NCBI RefSeq assembly: GCF_005938675.2 | Contig: NZ_VCCH02000033.1 | Span: 16,354-80,353, forward strand | Source of the DNA: Mycobacterium sp. KBS0706 | Lineage (GTDB): Bacteria > Pseudomonadota > Alphaproteobacteria > DSM-16000 > Inquilinaceae | Reading direction: 5' to 3' | Length of the DNA stretch: 64,000 nucleotides | In this document: in pieces, positions 1 to 9,557 of the stretch | How positions within the stretch are numbered: the stretch's first letter is position 1 | Layout of the letters: each line of letters begins with the position of its first letter | The notes under the pieces: model-generated | Told to the model about the DNA's origin: nothing | Seen by the model: the letters and a program-made list of their open reading frames with translations, nothing else | Database searches by the model: none | Program-made: the position numbers and the translations under genes

Positions 1-1
1 G

Positions 2-841
2 AAGCCGGACCATTCCGCCCGCATCGCCTTCCTGCCGCAGGGCGAGGACCCGGACAGCCTGATCCGTGGCTCCGGCGGCGGCGCGGCCATGCAGGCGGTG
101 CTGGAGAGTGCGCTGCCGCTGGTCCGGGTGCTGTTCGACCGCCAGACCACGATGCACCGGCTGGAGACGCCGGAAGGGCGGGCCGGGCTGCGCGCCGGCG
201 TCGAGGCCCAGGCCCGGCGGATCGCCGACCCGGCGGTGCAGGGTCAGTATGTGGCCGAGCTGCGGGCCCGGTTCGAGGAGGCCTATCCCTGGCGGCCGAA
301 GCGGCAGGAGTGGCGGCCGGGCGGCAAGCCGCCGGCGCCGGCCGGGCCCAAGCCGTCGCAGATCGGTTTAGGATCTGACGATCATCTCGCAATCACAGAG
401 TTGCTTGTCCTGTTAGAGGGCCACCCTGATCTCATTGAAGAGGTGGCGGAATATCTGGCTGCAATTCCTATTCCTGACCCGGTTCTTGAGTCGCATCGCC
501 ACCGTATGCTTTCACGGCTCACCGAGTCGGCCGAATCGGCGGGGCTTGATTCGCAACCGATTCGCTCCTACCTCACTGTTCCCGAAGCCGAAGGTTTCCC
601 GCCGGCCCTGGTTGACCGCATCCGCAGGAAATGGCCGTTCACTCGGCCAGAAGCGCCTCTCGAACAGGCGCGCGCAGGGTGGACGCTGATTTGGACGCGC
701 ATCCACCTACGCGCGCTTCGTCGTGAACGCGCTCAGATCGCTGAGATTTTGGTGCGGGACAAGGCTGAGGCGTTGCTGGAGCGGTGGCGCTTGCTGGGCC
801 GTGAGATTGCGCAACTAGAGGCTTCACCGAATGGACCGTAG
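2..841 (+). CDS. dnaG: DNA primase DnaG, C-terminal part (5' end outside window)
   Basis: The reading frame is open from the window edge and starts inside the protein. The first residues contain FLPQGEDPDSLIRG, the typical end of the primase TOPRIM/catalytic core, followed by a proline-rich linker and a helical C-terminal domain, the part that binds DnaB helicase in known primases. DnaG makes the RNA primers for replication forks. Position directly before rpoD is the common dnaG-rpoD (macromolecular synthesis) arrangement. From about base 365 onward the gene is visibly poorer in G+C and uses codons (TTA, ATT, GTT, CTT) that the first 360 bases avoid, although the frame continues without a break. 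Confidence 0.9.
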   Translation, partial: KPDHSARIAFLPQGEDPDSLIRGSGGGAAMQAVLESALPLVRVLFDRQTTMHRLETPEGRAGLRAGVEAQARRIADPAVQGQYVAELRARFEEAYPWRPKRQEWRPGGKPPAPAGPKPSQIGLGSDDHLAITELLVLLEGHPDLIEEVAEYLAAIPIPDPVLESHRHRMLSRLTESAESAGLDSQPIRSYLTVPEAEGFPPALVDRIRRKWPFTRPEAPLEQARAGWTLIWTRIHLRALRRERAQIAEILVRDKAEALLERWRLLGREIAQLEASPNGP

Positions 842-989
842 TCCGTCGGGCAGGGTTGAGTAGATCGCCGCGACGTGGCGGGGCATGGCCGAATCCGAGT
901 CGTGCCCCTTCCTTGCGCGCAGAAGCTTAGGTATGAGAGCCAGCTTCGGGTCACTCCCGACGGCGGCGGGTGAAGGGGCACGGGTGCAG

Positions 990-2933
<1,944 letters not shown>

Positions 2934-2959
2934 GAAGCGCAAGGACTTTCGACGATCGG

Positions 2960-2991
2960 CGGGCAGCCTCCGGGCTGCCCGTTTTCGTTTT
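2960..2991 (+). terminator. Intrinsic terminator of rpoD
   Basis: A perfect stem (CGGGCAGCC with GGCTGCCCG) closed by a TCCG tetraloop is followed by TTTTCGTTTT. It lies 27 bases after the rpoD stop and ends the dnaG-rpoD transcription unit. Confidence 0.88.
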
Positions 2992-3029
2992 AGGTCCTGC
3001 TATCGTTGCCACATTCCAATTTGGTGGCG

Positions 3030-3058
3030 TTGTCCGTATATTGTCCGTATGATATAAG
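3030..3058 (+). promoter_or_regulatory. Promoter/operator of the toxin-antitoxin pair
   Basis: Two identical 10-base direct repeats TTGTCCGTAT (3030-3039 and 3041-3050) are spaced 11 bases apart, one helical turn. The first repeat supplies a -35-like TTGTCC, and 17 bases later a -10-like TATAAG (3053-3058) follows, so a bound repressor would cover the promoter. Ribbon-helix-helix antitoxins of this class are known to repress their own operons; assigning the repeats as their site is inference. Confidence 0.6.
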
Positions 3059-3082
3059 CGAGATGAGCAAGGAGCTTTTCCG

Positions 3083-3358
3083 ATGTCCTCGCCGGAAGCC
3101 AAGTCAGAGCGGATCGAAGTGCGGGCGACCCCGGCCATGAAGGCGTTGCTGCAGAGGGCTGCGGCCTCGTCGCACAAGAATGTCACAGAATTTCTGCTGG
3201 AGGCCGGCCTTGCCGCCGCCGAAATGGCACTGGCCGACCGACGTGTCTTCCGGCTCGACGACGAGCGCTGGGCCGCCTTTCAGGAAGCGCTCGACCGCCC
3301 TGTGACAGCCAAGCCGTGTCTCAAGAAGCTGCTCGATGGAAAGGGCGTGCTCGGGTGA
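3083..3358 (+). CDS. DUF1778 (TacA-type) antitoxin
   Basis: A 91-residue protein with the layout of DUF1778 antitoxins: an N-terminal ribbon-helix-helix (ERIEVRATPAMKALLQRAA, then the NVTEFLLEAGL helix) that binds operator DNA, and a C-terminal tail (FRLDDERWAAFQEALDRP) that in characterised TacA proteins wraps the GNAT toxin. It overlaps the toxin start by four bases (GTGA), so the two are translationally coupled with antitoxin first. The gene sits alone between rpoD and a sugar-metabolism block, and its upstream DNA is less GC-rich than its neighbours, as expected of an acquired TA module. Confidence 0.88.
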   Translation: MSSPEAKSERIEVRATPAMKALLQRAAASSHKNVTEFLLEAGLAAAEMALADRRVFRLDDERWAAFQEALDRPVTAKPCLKKLLDGKGVLG

Positions 3359-3873
3359 CTGCGAGGCGGTACGGTCCCCTCGAGAAGCTCGACGCCACTC
3401 ACGAGCTTGACGACTTTGATTGCGGACAGGAACCGCTCAACCGTTTTCTGATCCGCTTCGCCCTTGCCAACCAGAAGGCCGACAGCGCCCAGACCTATTG
3501 CGTCTGCCGGACTGGGGAGAGACGCGTCGTCGGCTTTTACAGCCTGACCGTGGGAGCGGTGGATCGCGCCGAGGCGCCCTCCCGCACGACCAAGGGACTG
3601 CCACGACATCCAGTGCCTGTGATGCTGCTGGCCAGACTCGCCGTCGACATATCGGAGCAGGGCCGCGGCCTCGGCAAGGCCCTGCTCAAGGACGCGTTGC
3701 TGCGAACGGCTCAGGCGGCGGAAATCGCAGGCATTCGGGCCTTCCTCGTCCACGCCAAGGACGAGGCAGCGCGCGCCTTCTATGAACGTTTCGATTTCGA
3801 GCCATCACCGGTCGATCCCTTTCTATTGTTCTTGTTGATGAAGGACGTGAGGGCGGTCCTGCAGGAGGAGTGA
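3355..3873 (+). CDS. GNAT acetyltransferase toxin (TacT type)
   Basis: A 172-residue GCN5-related N-acetyltransferase. Characterised TacT toxins acetylate the amino group of charged tRNAs and stop translation. The start is the GTG overlapping the antitoxin stop; the product then opens with TARRYGPLEKL, as TacT proteins do. Seen in the sequence: the acetyl-CoA pyrophosphate loop QGRGLG (102-107), and near the end AFYERFDFEPSP with the tyrosine (about 143) that acts as general acid in relatives. An Asp replaces the usual Gly in the F-(G)-F-EPSP motif. Function is inferred from family and from pairing with DUF1778. Confidence 0.86.
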   Translation: MTARRYGPLEKLDATHELDDFDCGQEPLNRFLIRFALANQKADSAQTYCVCRTGERRVVGFYSLTVGAVDRAEAPSRTTKGLPRHPVPVMLLARLAVDISEQGRGLGKALLKDALLRTAQAAEIAGIRAFLVHAKDEAARAFYERFDFEPSPVDPFLLFLLMKDVRAVLQEE

Positions 3874-3881
3874 CGGTCGAA

Positions 3882-3899
3882 GCTGGGCCGCGGCCCAGC
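3882..3899 (+). terminator. GC-rich palindrome after the toxin gene
   Basis: GCTGGGCCG is followed directly by CGGCCCAGC, a 9-base dyad just after the toxin stop codon. No T-run follows, so it is at best a weak terminator or a transcript-stabilising hairpin. Nothing else is recognisable up to the next gene at 4076. Confidence 0.35.
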
Positions 3900-4075
3900 G
3901 GACATATCTGACGAACATTGCTGCGCTCCGAACTGCCATACTAGGATCGCAGCGGGATTCGAGAGGTTGTCCCCGGCGTCAATCGGCGCTACCGCAGGGA
4001 TGACGAGATCAGGGAGAGGGCGCCGTCGATGCTGCTTCGCGAAATTCCGCTGTCCGGCCGTCGGGGACGCCGCGC

Positions 4076-5569
4076 ATGACCCCATCCTCACGGCGGCTCT
4101 CGACGGCCGCCCTGGCCGGGCTGCCGGCATCGGTGGCGCGGCCGGGCTATGACCGCGACGCGGTCGCCACCGGCATCGTCCATCTCGGCATCGGCGCCTT
4201 CCACCGCGCCCATCAGGCGGTCTGCACCGACGACGTGCTGGCGGCGGGAGACCGGCGCTGGGGCATCCTCGGCGCCAGCCTGCGCAGCCCGGATACGCGC
4301 GACGCGCTGGTGCCGCAGGACGGGCTCTACACCCTGTCGGTGCGCGACAGCGACGGCGAGGCGCTGCGGGTCATCGGCGCCGTCCGCGACGTGCTGGTGG
4401 CGCCGGAGAACCCGGCCGCCCTGCTCGACGCGCTGTGTCGGCCGTCGGTCGCCATCGTCAGCCTGACCGTGACCGAGAAGGGCTATTGCCACGACCCGGC
4501 CACCGGCCGGCTGGACGAGAGCCACCCCGACATCGTCCACGACCTGGCGCATCCCGCGGCGCCGCGCTCGGCCATCGGCATCCTGGCCCGGGCGATCGCC
4601 CGCCGCCGGGCGGAGGGGCTGGCGCCCTTCACCCCGCTGTGCTGCGACAACCTGCCGGCCAATGGCCGCACCCTGCACCGCATCCTGTCGCGCTTCGCCG
4701 CGCTGGTCTCGCCCGATCTCGGCGCCTATGTCGAGGGCGAGATCGCGTGCCCCGAGACCATGGTCGACCGCATCGTGCCGGCCACCACCGACGAGGACCG
4801 CGGCCGCATCGCCGCGGCGCTCGGGGTCGAGGATGCCTGGCCGATCGTCACCGAGCCCTTCCTGCAATGGGTGATCGAGGACCGCTTCCTGTCCGGCCGC
4901 CCGGCCTGGGAGGCGGCGGGGGCGACGCTGGTGTCGGAGGTCGCGCCCTATGAGACGATGAAGCTGCGGCTGCTCAACGGCAGCCACTCCTCGCTCGCCT
5001 ATCTCGGCTATCTCTCCGGCTGCGAGACGGTGGCGGCGGCGATGGCGGAGCCGGGCATCGCCGCCTTCGTCGAGGCGCTGATGGACGATTCCACCCCGAC
5101 CCTGACCTTGCCGCCCGGTGCCGATGTCGCGGGCTACAAGCGCTCGCTGATCGACCGCTTCCGCAACACGGCTTTGAAGCATCGCACCTGGCAGATCGCC
5201 ATGGATGGGACGCAGAAGCTGCCGCAGCGGCTGCTGGGCACCGTCCGCGACCGGCTGGCGCGCGGCCTGCCGGTCGACCGCCACGCCCTCGGCGTCGCCG
5301 CCTGGATGCGCTACGTCGCCGGCACCGACGAGGCCGGCAAGCCGATCGACGTCCGCGACCCGTTGGCCGCCGACCTCGCCGCGATCGCGCGCCAGGCCGG
5401 GCCGGTGGCCGACCGCCTGGCGCCGGCACTGCTCGGCGTGCGCGCGGTGTTCGGCGACGACCTGCCGGGGCACCCGCAGTTCCGCGCCGCGGTGACCCGC
5501 GCCCTCGACGCCCTGTACCACCAGGGCGCCAAGGCGACGGCCGCGTCCTATGCCCGGCTGGAGGGCTGA
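4076..5569 (+). CDS. Mannitol 2-dehydrogenase / fructuronate reductase family oxidoreductase
   Basis: A 497-residue long-chain NAD(P)-dependent polyol/hexuronate dehydrogenase. The N-terminal domain begins with the cofactor-binding segment IVHLGIGAFHRAHQA (about 34-48), and the catalytic motif K296-x4-N301-x2-H304 (KLRLLNGSH) is intact; it matches Lys295/Asn300/His303 of the Pseudomonas mannitol 2-dehydrogenase. Members interconvert mannitol and fructose, or mannonate and fructuronate; the sequence alone does not tell me which. No uxuA, mannitol kinase or transporter operon is adjacent; the MFS gene 148 bases downstream on the same strand may supply a substrate. Confidence 0.88.
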   Translation: MTPSSRRLSTAALAGLPASVARPGYDRDAVATGIVHLGIGAFHRAHQAVCTDDVLAAGDRRWGILGASLRSPDTRDALVPQDGLYTLSVRDSDGEALRVIGAVRDVLVAPENPAALLDALCRPSVAIVSLTVTEKGYCHDPATGRLDESHPDIVHDLAHPAAPRSAIGILARAIARRRAEGLAPFTPLCCDNLPANGRTLHRILSRFAALVSPDLGAYVEGEIACPETMVDRIVPATTDEDRGRIAAALGVEDAWPIVTEPFLQWVIEDRFLSGRPAWEAAGATLVSEVAPYETMKLRLLNGSHSSLAYLGYLSGCETVAAAMAEPGIAAFVEALMDDSTPTLTLPPGADVAGYKRSLIDRFRNTALKHRTWQIAMDGTQKLPQRLLGTVRDRLARGLPVDRHALGVAAWMRYVAGTDEAGKPIDVRDPLAADLAAIARQAGPVADRLAPALLGVRAVFGDDLPGHPQFRAAVTRALDALYHQGAKATAASYARLEG

Positions 5570-5582
5570 GGGCGGAGAACGC

Positions 5583-5605
5583 TTTACCAGGAGGTAAAAT
5601 TTTTT
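5583..5605 (+). promoter_or_regulatory. Palindrome TTTACC-N4-GGTAAA followed by a T-run
   Basis: A perfect 6-base inverted repeat around AGGA lies just after the dehydrogenase gene and is followed by ATTTTTT. It can be read as a small terminator or as an operator for a repressor controlling the downstream MFS gene. It is strikingly AT-rich for this chromosome. Confidence 0.45.
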
Positions 5606-5717
5606 CGGCCGGGACGTCGATTTCCGGCCAGTCCGTTCGTCTTCAACATGAGAGCCGGCGCTCCGGGGCGGGATGGTCCCCTCCGCGATGCGCCGGCGCC
5701 ATGCGGAAGAGGCCTCC

Positions 5718-6944
5718 ATGTCACAGCCGCGGACGGACAATCCCTATCGCTGGGTCATCATCGGTGTCGGTGCGCTGATGACCTGCGTCGGCATCGGCGC
5801 GATGTTCTCGCTGGCGATCTTCCTGCAGCCGATGTCGGCCGACACCGGCTGGAGCCGCGCCGGGATCTCCAGCGCCATGACCCTCAATTTCCTGGTCATG
5901 GGCGCCGCCGGCTTCGCCTGGGGCGCGATCAGCGACCGCATCGGCCCCCGGATCGTGGTGCTCAGCGGTGCGGCGCTGCTGGGCCTGGCCCTGGTCCTGG
6001 CCAGCCGGAGCACCACGCTCGCCACCTTCCAACTGATCTACGGCACGCTCGTCGGGCTCGCGGCCGGGTCCTTCTTCGCGCCGATGGTGGCCGCCGCCAC
6101 CGCCTGGTTCAGCACCAATCGCGCCCTGGCAGTCTCGCTGGTGTCGGCGGGCATCGGCGTGGCGCCGATGACGGTCTCGCCCTTCGCCGCCTGGCTGGTG
6201 GCGGATTATGGCTGGCGGACGGCGATGATGGTCATCGGCATCGCCGCCTGGGTGCTGCTGCTGCCGGCCGGGCTGCTGGTCCGCCGGTCGCCGGTTGCGG
6301 CCGGCGCCGCCGAGGCTCCGGCGCCATCCGGCGAGATCGGCGACATGTCGGCGGCGAGTGCCTTCCGCACGCCGCAATTCGCGATCCTGGCGGCGACCTT
6401 CTTCCTGTGCTGCGCCGCCCATTCCGGGCCGATCTTTCACATGGTCAGCTACGCCATCACCTGCGGCGTCGCCCCCCTGGCCGCCGTCACCATCTACAGC
6501 GTCGAGGGGCTGGCCGGGCTGGGCGGGCGTCTGCTGCTCGGAATCCTGGCCGACCGCCTCGGCGTCAAGCGCGTGCTGGTGGCCGGGCTGCTGGTGCAGG
6601 CGGTGGTGATCGGCGCCTATCTCTTCGTCGCCAATCTCGGCGAGTTCTACCTGCTGGCCATGATCTTCGGCACCGCCTATGGCGGCGTGATGCCTCTCTA
6701 TGCCGTGCTGGCGCGCGAGTATTTCGGCCAGGCCGCGATGGGCACGGTGTTCGGCGCCGTGACCATGGCGTCGAGCATCGGCATGGCGCTGGGCCCCTGG
6801 GCCGGCGGCTGGGTATTCGACACCTTCGCCGCCTATCACTGGCTCTATCTCGGGTCGTTCGCGGTCGGGCTCGGTGCCGTCGCCATCGCGCTGGCCTTCC
6901 CGCCTTTGCCGTCGCGGCGGAGCCCGCAACTTCAGCCGGCGTGA
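5718..6944 (+). CDS. MFS transporter (12 predicted membrane segments)
   Basis: A 408-residue major facilitator. The start is the ATG preceded by GGAAGAGG. The first helix begins right after PYRWVIIGVGALMTC, and the loop between helices 2 and 3 reads WGAISDRIGPR, the standard MFS motif A (G-x3-DRxGxR). A central cytoplasmic loop (about 195-220) separates two six-helix halves, the second having the related LLLGILADRLGVKR. The overall look is that of the monocarboxylate/oxalate-formate-type carriers, but the substrate cannot be read from the sequence. It follows the dehydrogenase on the same strand and converges with the ABC/TauD operon. Confidence 0.85.
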   Translation: MSQPRTDNPYRWVIIGVGALMTCVGIGAMFSLAIFLQPMSADTGWSRAGISSAMTLNFLVMGAAGFAWGAISDRIGPRIVVLSGAALLGLALVLASRSTTLATFQLIYGTLVGLAAGSFFAPMVAAATAWFSTNRALAVSLVSAGIGVAPMTVSPFAAWLVADYGWRTAMMVIGIAAWVLLLPAGLLVRRSPVAAGAAEAPAPSGEIGDMSAASAFRTPQFAILAATFFLCCAAHSGPIFHMVSYAITCGVAPLAAVTIYSVEGLAGLGGRLLLGILADRLGVKRVLVAGLLVQAVVIGAYLFVANLGEFYLLAMIFGTAYGGVMPLYAVLAREYFGQAAMGTVFGAVTMASSIGMALGPWAGGWVFDTFAAYHWLYLGSFAVGLGAVAIALAFPPLPSRRSPQLQPA

Positions 6945-6955
6945 GCGTCCCAGGC

Positions 6956-6987
6956 GCGCCGTCCCCGTCCTGCGATGGGGACGGCGC
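6956..6987. terminator. Bidirectional hairpin between convergent MFS and tauD-like genes
   Basis: GCGCCGTCCCC and GGGGACGGCGC form a perfect 11-base stem around a 10-base loop in the 50-base gap between the two convergent genes. Neither side has a strong T-run. Position suggests it ends transcripts from both directions. Confidence 0.6.
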
Positions 6988-6994
6988 AGCCGTC

Positions 6995-7870
6995 TCAGGC
7001 CGCCGCCCGGTCCTGCGGCCCGATCGGCCGGTCGCCCTTCACTGTGGTGCGGTACAGGGTGCGGGCCAGGTGCGGCGGGCAGCCGGTGGCCAGGTGGATG
7101 GTGGCGCGGTTGTCCCAGAACACCAGGTCGTGCGCCTGCCAGCGGTGCCGGTATTGGAACTGCGGCTGGGTCATGTGCGCGAACAGCCGGCGCAGCAGCG
7201 CGTCGCTCTGCGGCCGCTCCAGCTCGTTGACATGGGTGGTGAAGCCCTCATTGACGAACAGGGCCTTGCGGCCGGTCGCCGGGTGGATCCGCACCACCGG
7301 ATGGGTCACCGGCGGCACCGTCCTGGCCTGGTCCGCCGTGAGCCCCGGCCGCAGCGCGCTCTTGGCCTGCTGCGCCACGTTGCGGGCGCTGTAGTCGTGC
7401 ACGGCCGTGAGGCCCTCGATCTGGGCCTTGGTCGCGTCGTCCAGCGCGTCATAGGCCGCGGCCATGCTGACGAACAGCGTGTCGCCCTCGACCGGCGGCA
7501 GGGTCTGGGCGTGCAGCAGCGACCCCAGGCTCGGCTCCGCCTTGTAGGACAGGTCGGAATGCCAGTAGCGCCCGGCATCGGCCAGGCCCAGCGGCTTGCC
7601 GTCCCGCATCTCGTTCGAGACGATCAGGATCTCCGGATGCCCGGCCAGATGGAAATGGTGCTGCACATGGATCTCCAGCTCACCGAAGCGGCGGCTGAAG
7701 TCGATATGCTGCTCCGGCGTGAACCGCTGGTCGCGGAACACCGCCACCGAATGGCTCTCGAACAACGATTTGACCCGGGCGAAGGTGGCGTCGTCCGGCG
7801 GGGTGGCGAGGTCGAGCCCGGAGATCTCGACGCCCAGCAGCTCGGACAGCGGACGGGTGGTGAAGGACAT
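6995..7870 (-). CDS. TauD/TfdA-family Fe(II)/2-oxoglutarate dioxygenase
   Basis: A 291-residue dioxygenase of the taurine dioxygenase family; such enzymes oxidise the carbon next to a sulfonate or similar group, releasing sulfite or cleaving an ether, with 2-oxoglutarate as co-substrate. The metal triad is visible: H104 and D106 (RYWHSDLSY) and H259 (DNRATIHLA), with R270 (HLARTLYRTTVKGDRP) as the likely 2-oxoglutarate ligand. It is the last gene of a four-gene minus-strand operon with an ABC importer, the tauABCD layout, so it probably desulfonates what the importer brings in. The exact substrate (taurine, other sulfonate, sulfate ester) is not determined. Confidence 0.88.
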   Translation of the reverse strand: MSFTTRPLSELLGVEISGLDLATPPDDATFARVKSLFESHSVAVFRDQRFTPEQHIDFSRRFGELEIHVQHHFHLAGHPEILIVSNEMRDGKPLGLADAGRYWHSDLSYKAEPSLGSLLHAQTLPPVEGDTLFVSMAAAYDALDDATKAQIEGLTAVHDYSARNVAQQAKSALRPGLTADQARTVPPVTHPVVRIHPATGRKALFVNEGFTTHVNELERPQSDALLRRLFAHMTQPQFQYRHRWQAHDLVFWDNRATIHLATGCPPHLARTLYRTTVKGDRPIGPQDRAAA

Positions 7871-7893
7871 GGCGGCGTTTCCGTTCCGTGATC

Positions 7894-8742
7894 TCAGGGG
7901 TTCTGCGTGCCCCAGCGCTCGACGGTGAGCCGGGACAGGGTGCGGAACAAGAGGCTTTCGACCAGGAGGCCGATCAGGATGATGGCCAAGAGGCCGGCGA
8001 AGACGTTCGCCGTCTCCAGCTGGTTGCGGTTGACATAGATGAACCAGCCCAGCCCGCCGGAGCGGGAGGACACGCCGAACACCAGCTCGGCGGCGATCAG
8101 GGTGCGCCAGGCGAAGGCCCAGCCGATCTTCAGCCCGGCCAGGATCGCCGGGAAGGCGGCCGGCACCAGGATGCGGGCGACATAGGCGGCGCCGCTCAGG
8201 CCGAGATTCTGCCCGACCATCGCCAGCGGCCGCGGCACGGCCCGGAAGCCCGCATGGGCGGCCAGGGCAAGCGGCCACAGCACCGAATGAACGATCACGA
8301 ACAGCAGGCTGGGCGTGCCCAGGCCGAACCACAGGAGCGCGATCGGCAGCAGGGCGATGGCCGGCAGCGGGTTGAACATCGCGGTCAGGGTCGACAGCAG
8401 CTCGGCGCCCAGCCGGCTGGCGGTGGCCAGCCCGGCCAGGATCGCCGCCGCGACCACGCCGATGGCGTAGCCCGCCACCAGCACCTGCAGCGAGGCCAGG
8501 GTGCGCAGCGGCAGCTCGCCGCTGGCCACGCCCTGTCCGAAGGCGGCGAGGGTGGTCAGGAAGCCGGGTAGCAGCAGCGGGCTGCCGACGATGCGCGCCG
8601 CGACCTCCCACACCGCCGCCAGCGCCGCCAGGATCAGCAGGCGGCGCCAGCCTCCCGTGCCGATCCAGCGCCGTACGGGCGTTTCGGCCTTGGCCGGGCG
8701 CAACGGCGACCCGGCCTGCAGCAAGCCCTGATAATCAACCAT
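7894..8742 (-). CDS. ABC transporter permease, TauC/SsuC type
   Basis: A 282-residue inner-membrane permease with about six hydrophobic segments. The cytoplasmic coupling (EAA-type) loop is visible at GAAYVARILVPAAFPAILAG, where the ATPase docks. The family imports nitrate, sulfonates and taurine as homodimers. Its ATG overlaps the end of the ATPase gene by eight bases (ATGGTTGA), so translation is coupled, and tauD-like follows after 23 bases. Confidence 0.88.
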   Translation of the reverse strand: MVDYQGLLQAGSPLRPAKAETPVRRWIGTGGWRRLLILAALAAVWEVAARIVGSPLLLPGFLTTLAAFGQGVASGELPLRTLASLQVLVAGYAIGVVAAAILAGLATASRLGAELLSTLTAMFNPLPAIALLPIALLWFGLGTPSLLFVIVHSVLWPLALAAHAGFRAVPRPLAMVGQNLGLSGAAYVARILVPAAFPAILAGLKIGWAFAWRTLIAAELVFGVSSRSGGLGWFIYVNRNQLETANVFAGLLAIILIGLLVESLLFRTLSRLTVERWGTQNP

Positions 8743-9556
8743 CGGCCGTCTCCGTCGACCCGATCTGGTCGGCGATCAGCCCGCCGATCCGGGCCTCCAG
8801 CGCAGCGAAGGCCGGGTCGCCCCGGTCCGGCCCGCGGCCGCCCGGCAGGTCGATCACGGCGCGGATCCGGCCGGGATGCGCGGTCATCACCACGATCCGG
8901 CTGCCGATCACGATCGCCTCGTCGATCGCATGGGTGACGAAGATGGTGGTGACGCCGGTGTCCTCGCACAGCGCCAGCAGCTCCTCCTGCATCCGGCGCC
9001 GGGTCATCGCGTCCAGCGCGGCGAAGGGCTCGTCCATCAGCAGCACCTCGGGCCGCAGCGCCAAGGCGCGGGCGATGGCGACGCGCTGCTTCATGCCGCC
9101 TGACAAGGTGTTCGGATACTGGTCGGCGACGCGGGCCAGGCCGACGCGCTGCAGCATGTCATCGGCGATGGACTCGGCCTCGGCCCGCCGGGTGCGCCTT
9201 GCCCAGGCCAGGGCTGCGACCAGGTTGCGCCGCACCGTCAGCCAGGGCAGCAACTGCTCGAAATCCTGCAGCACCATCATCCGGTCGGGGCCGGGGCGCG
9301 ACACCGGCCGCCCGTCCAGCAGCACCCGGCCGGCGGCGGGCGGCAGGAAGCCGCCGATGCTCTTCAGCAGGCTCGACTTGCCGCAGCCGGACGGGCCCAG
9401 CAGCACCAGCCGCTCGCCGCGGCGGATGTCCAGGCTGACATCCTCGACCGCCGTCACCCTTCGGCCGTCGACGGCATAGGACAGGGTGACGCCCTCCACT
9501 TGCAGCGCCGGTACTGCAATCGTCTCAGGAGTCAGGGCGAGGGCAGGGGCCGCCAT
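8735..9556 (-). CDS. ABC transporter ATP-binding protein, TauB/SsuB type
   Basis: A 273-residue ATPase with every motif in place: Walker A GPSGCGKS (54-61), Q-loop VLQDFEQLLPW, signature LSGGMKQ (151-157), Walker B VLLMDEP (171-177) and the switch histidine H209. It energises import by the permease encoded next. It starts one base after the stop of the binding-protein gene, tightly packed in the same minus-strand operon. The first 17 residues precede the conserved nucleotide-binding fold and are variable. Confidence 0.9.
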   Translation of the reverse strand: MAAPALALTPETIAVPALQVEGVTLSYAVDGRRVTAVEDVSLDIRRGERLVLLGPSGCGKSSLLKSIGGFLPPAAGRVLLDGRPVSRPGPDRMMVLQDFEQLLPWLTVRRNLVAALAWARRTRRAEAESIADDMLQRVGLARVADQYPNTLSGGMKQRVAIARALALRPEVLLMDEPFAALDAMTRRRMQEELLALCEDTGVTTIFVTHAIDEAIVIGSRIVVMTAHPGRIRAVIDLPGGRGPDRGDPAFAALEARIGGLIADQIGSTETADG

Positions 9557-9557
9557 C

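Noticed and set aside
885..989. Upstream ATG for rpoD adding 35 residues.
   Set aside because: The extension has no conserved sequence, and region 1.1 with MATKTA fits the start at 990.
5648..7891. A 747-codon plus-strand frame running through the MFS gene and into the tauD-like gene.
   Set aside because: It is in the wrong frame for MFS and antisense to the dioxygenase; the product is a Arg/Gly/Pro-rich shadow.
6995..8611. A TauD-permease fusion frame on the minus strand (538 codons).
   Set aside because: Only the last 291 codons are TauD-like; the first part is a shadow of the permease gene in another frame.
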